This document shows positions 63,582 to 64,000 of a DNA stretch of 64,000 nt, piece after piece. Under the pieces are notes generated by a model. That model was not told where the DNA came from. It saw only the letters and a program-made list of their open reading frames with translations, and ran no database searches. A program made the position numbers and the translations under genes. Position 1 is the stretch's first letter. Each line of letters begins with the position of its first letter. The stretch comes from Streptomyces sp. HPF1205 (lineage in GTDB: Bacteria > Actinomycetota > Actinomycetes > Streptomycetales > Streptomycetaceae). The DNA lies in assembly GCF_020400825.1 (NCBI RefSeq), contig NZ_JAINVH010000009.1, forward strand, positions 186,001 through 250,000, in the 5' to 3' direction.

Positions 63582-64000
63582 GTGCCCGAAGCCCGCCGTA
63601 CCGACGCGGTACTCCTGCTGGTCGCGATCGTCTGGGGTTCCAGCTACCTGGCCGCGAAGACCGCCACCTCCGCCCTCCCCGTCCTCGTCGTCCTCCTCCT
63701 GCGGTACGCGATCTCGGCGGCGGCCTGCCTGGCGCTCGTCGCGGGGCGGCGCGGCGGGCCCGGGCGGCGGTGGTTCACCCGCGAGGAGGCGCGCGCCGGG
63801 CTGGTGCTCGGCGTCACGCAGGCGTCCGTCCTGGTGCTGGAGACGTACGGGGTGGCGCACACCACCGCCGCCAACGCCGGGCTGATCATCAGCCTGACCA
63901 TCGTGCTGACGCCCTTGCTGGACCGCGCGGGCGGCGACGCCGGCGGTTCTGGCGTTTCGGGCGGATCGGGCGGTTCGGGCGGCGGCGGGCTGCCGCCCGC
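63582..64000 (+). CDS. EamA (DMT) family exporter, 3' end outside window
   Basis: GTG 63582 starts V-P-E-A-R-R-T-D-A, followed by hydrophobic helices (L-L-L-V-A-I-V-W-G-S-S-Y-L-A-A-K-T) and S-L-T-I-V-L-T-P-L-L-D-R, typical of the first EamA repeat. A Gly/Ser-rich insertion (about residues 115-136) interrupts the loop after the helix. The frame is open to the end of the window; more than half of the protein is missing. Likely a metabolite exporter controlled by the divergent LysR. Confidence 0.85.
   Translation, partial: MPEARRTDAVLLLVAIVWGSSYLAAKTATSALPVLVVLLLRYAISAAACLALVAGRRGGPGRRWFTREEARAGLVLGVTQASVLVLETYGVAHTTAANAGLIISLTIVLTPLLDRAGGDAGGSGVSGGSGGSGGGGLPP

Overview
The window is a high-GC actinobacterial chromosome segment, almost certainly Streptomyces or a very close relative. 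The evidence is the high-GC third-position codon use, GTG starts, 4-bp ATGA/GTGA gene overlaps, and developmental marker genes (wblA, bldC, a second Lsr2-type protein) in gene orders typical of Streptomyces. No plasmid backbone, rRNA operon, CRISPR array or complete insertion sequence is seen.

Layout. (1) 1-4122: the right end of an integrated actinomycete integrative and conjugative element (AICE). It carries a prim-pol replication protein, a small Cys/His protein, a DUF3631 ATPase, an iteron-like repeat array, an excisionase and a tyrosine integrase, and abuts the 3' end of tRNA-Pro(CGG). (2) 4228-14618: conserved chromosome with a metallophosphoesterase, a YqeY protein, a class A penicillin-binding protein, wblA, two ArsA-type ATPases, and an operon of a DUF4177-like protein, RidA, NUDIX and a metallo-beta-lactamase-fold protein. 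A cytochrome P450 (14615-15925) is translationally coupled to the end of that operon. (3) 16070-40874: a purine biosynthesis district with purA, purD, purC, purS-purQ-purL, purF and purM. Between them lie a degenerate diacylglycerol-kinase-like protein, a membrane Ser/Thr kinase, a GntR regulator, a SLATT-type two-helix membrane protein, a membrane M48-like protein that has lost HExxH, a large NACHT NTPase, a DMFase-like protein, three tRNA-Gly genes and an Lsr2 paralogue. (4) 41072-49579: DUF3073 protein, valine dehydrogenase, bldC, and an HrpA-type RNA helicase bracketed by two identical tRNA-Asp genes, with tRNA-Phe beside the second. (5) 49806-64000: a more variable region with a small monooxygenase, a CapA protein, an X-family DNA polymerase with a PHP domain, a CBM2-GH5 cellulase, a probable toxin-antitoxin pair, a GT2 glycosyltransferase, a MurG paralogue, a secreted protein, an MFS exporter with divergent MarR, and a LysR with a divergent EamA exporter cut by the window end.

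How the genes work together. Eight de novo purine genes supply PRPP-to-IMP steps (purF, D, S/Q/L, M, C) and IMP-to-AMP (purA). Strong hairpin terminators after purA, purL and purM, and before purC, separate them from their neighbours. The most interesting non-housekeeping set is 21947-29480: a SLATT-like pore-type protein, a pseudo-metalloprotease and a NACHT STAND ATPase packed around purD. They resemble parts of bacterial NLR-like immunity but sit in a core locus. Functions are inferred from sequence reading alone; no database search was possible.
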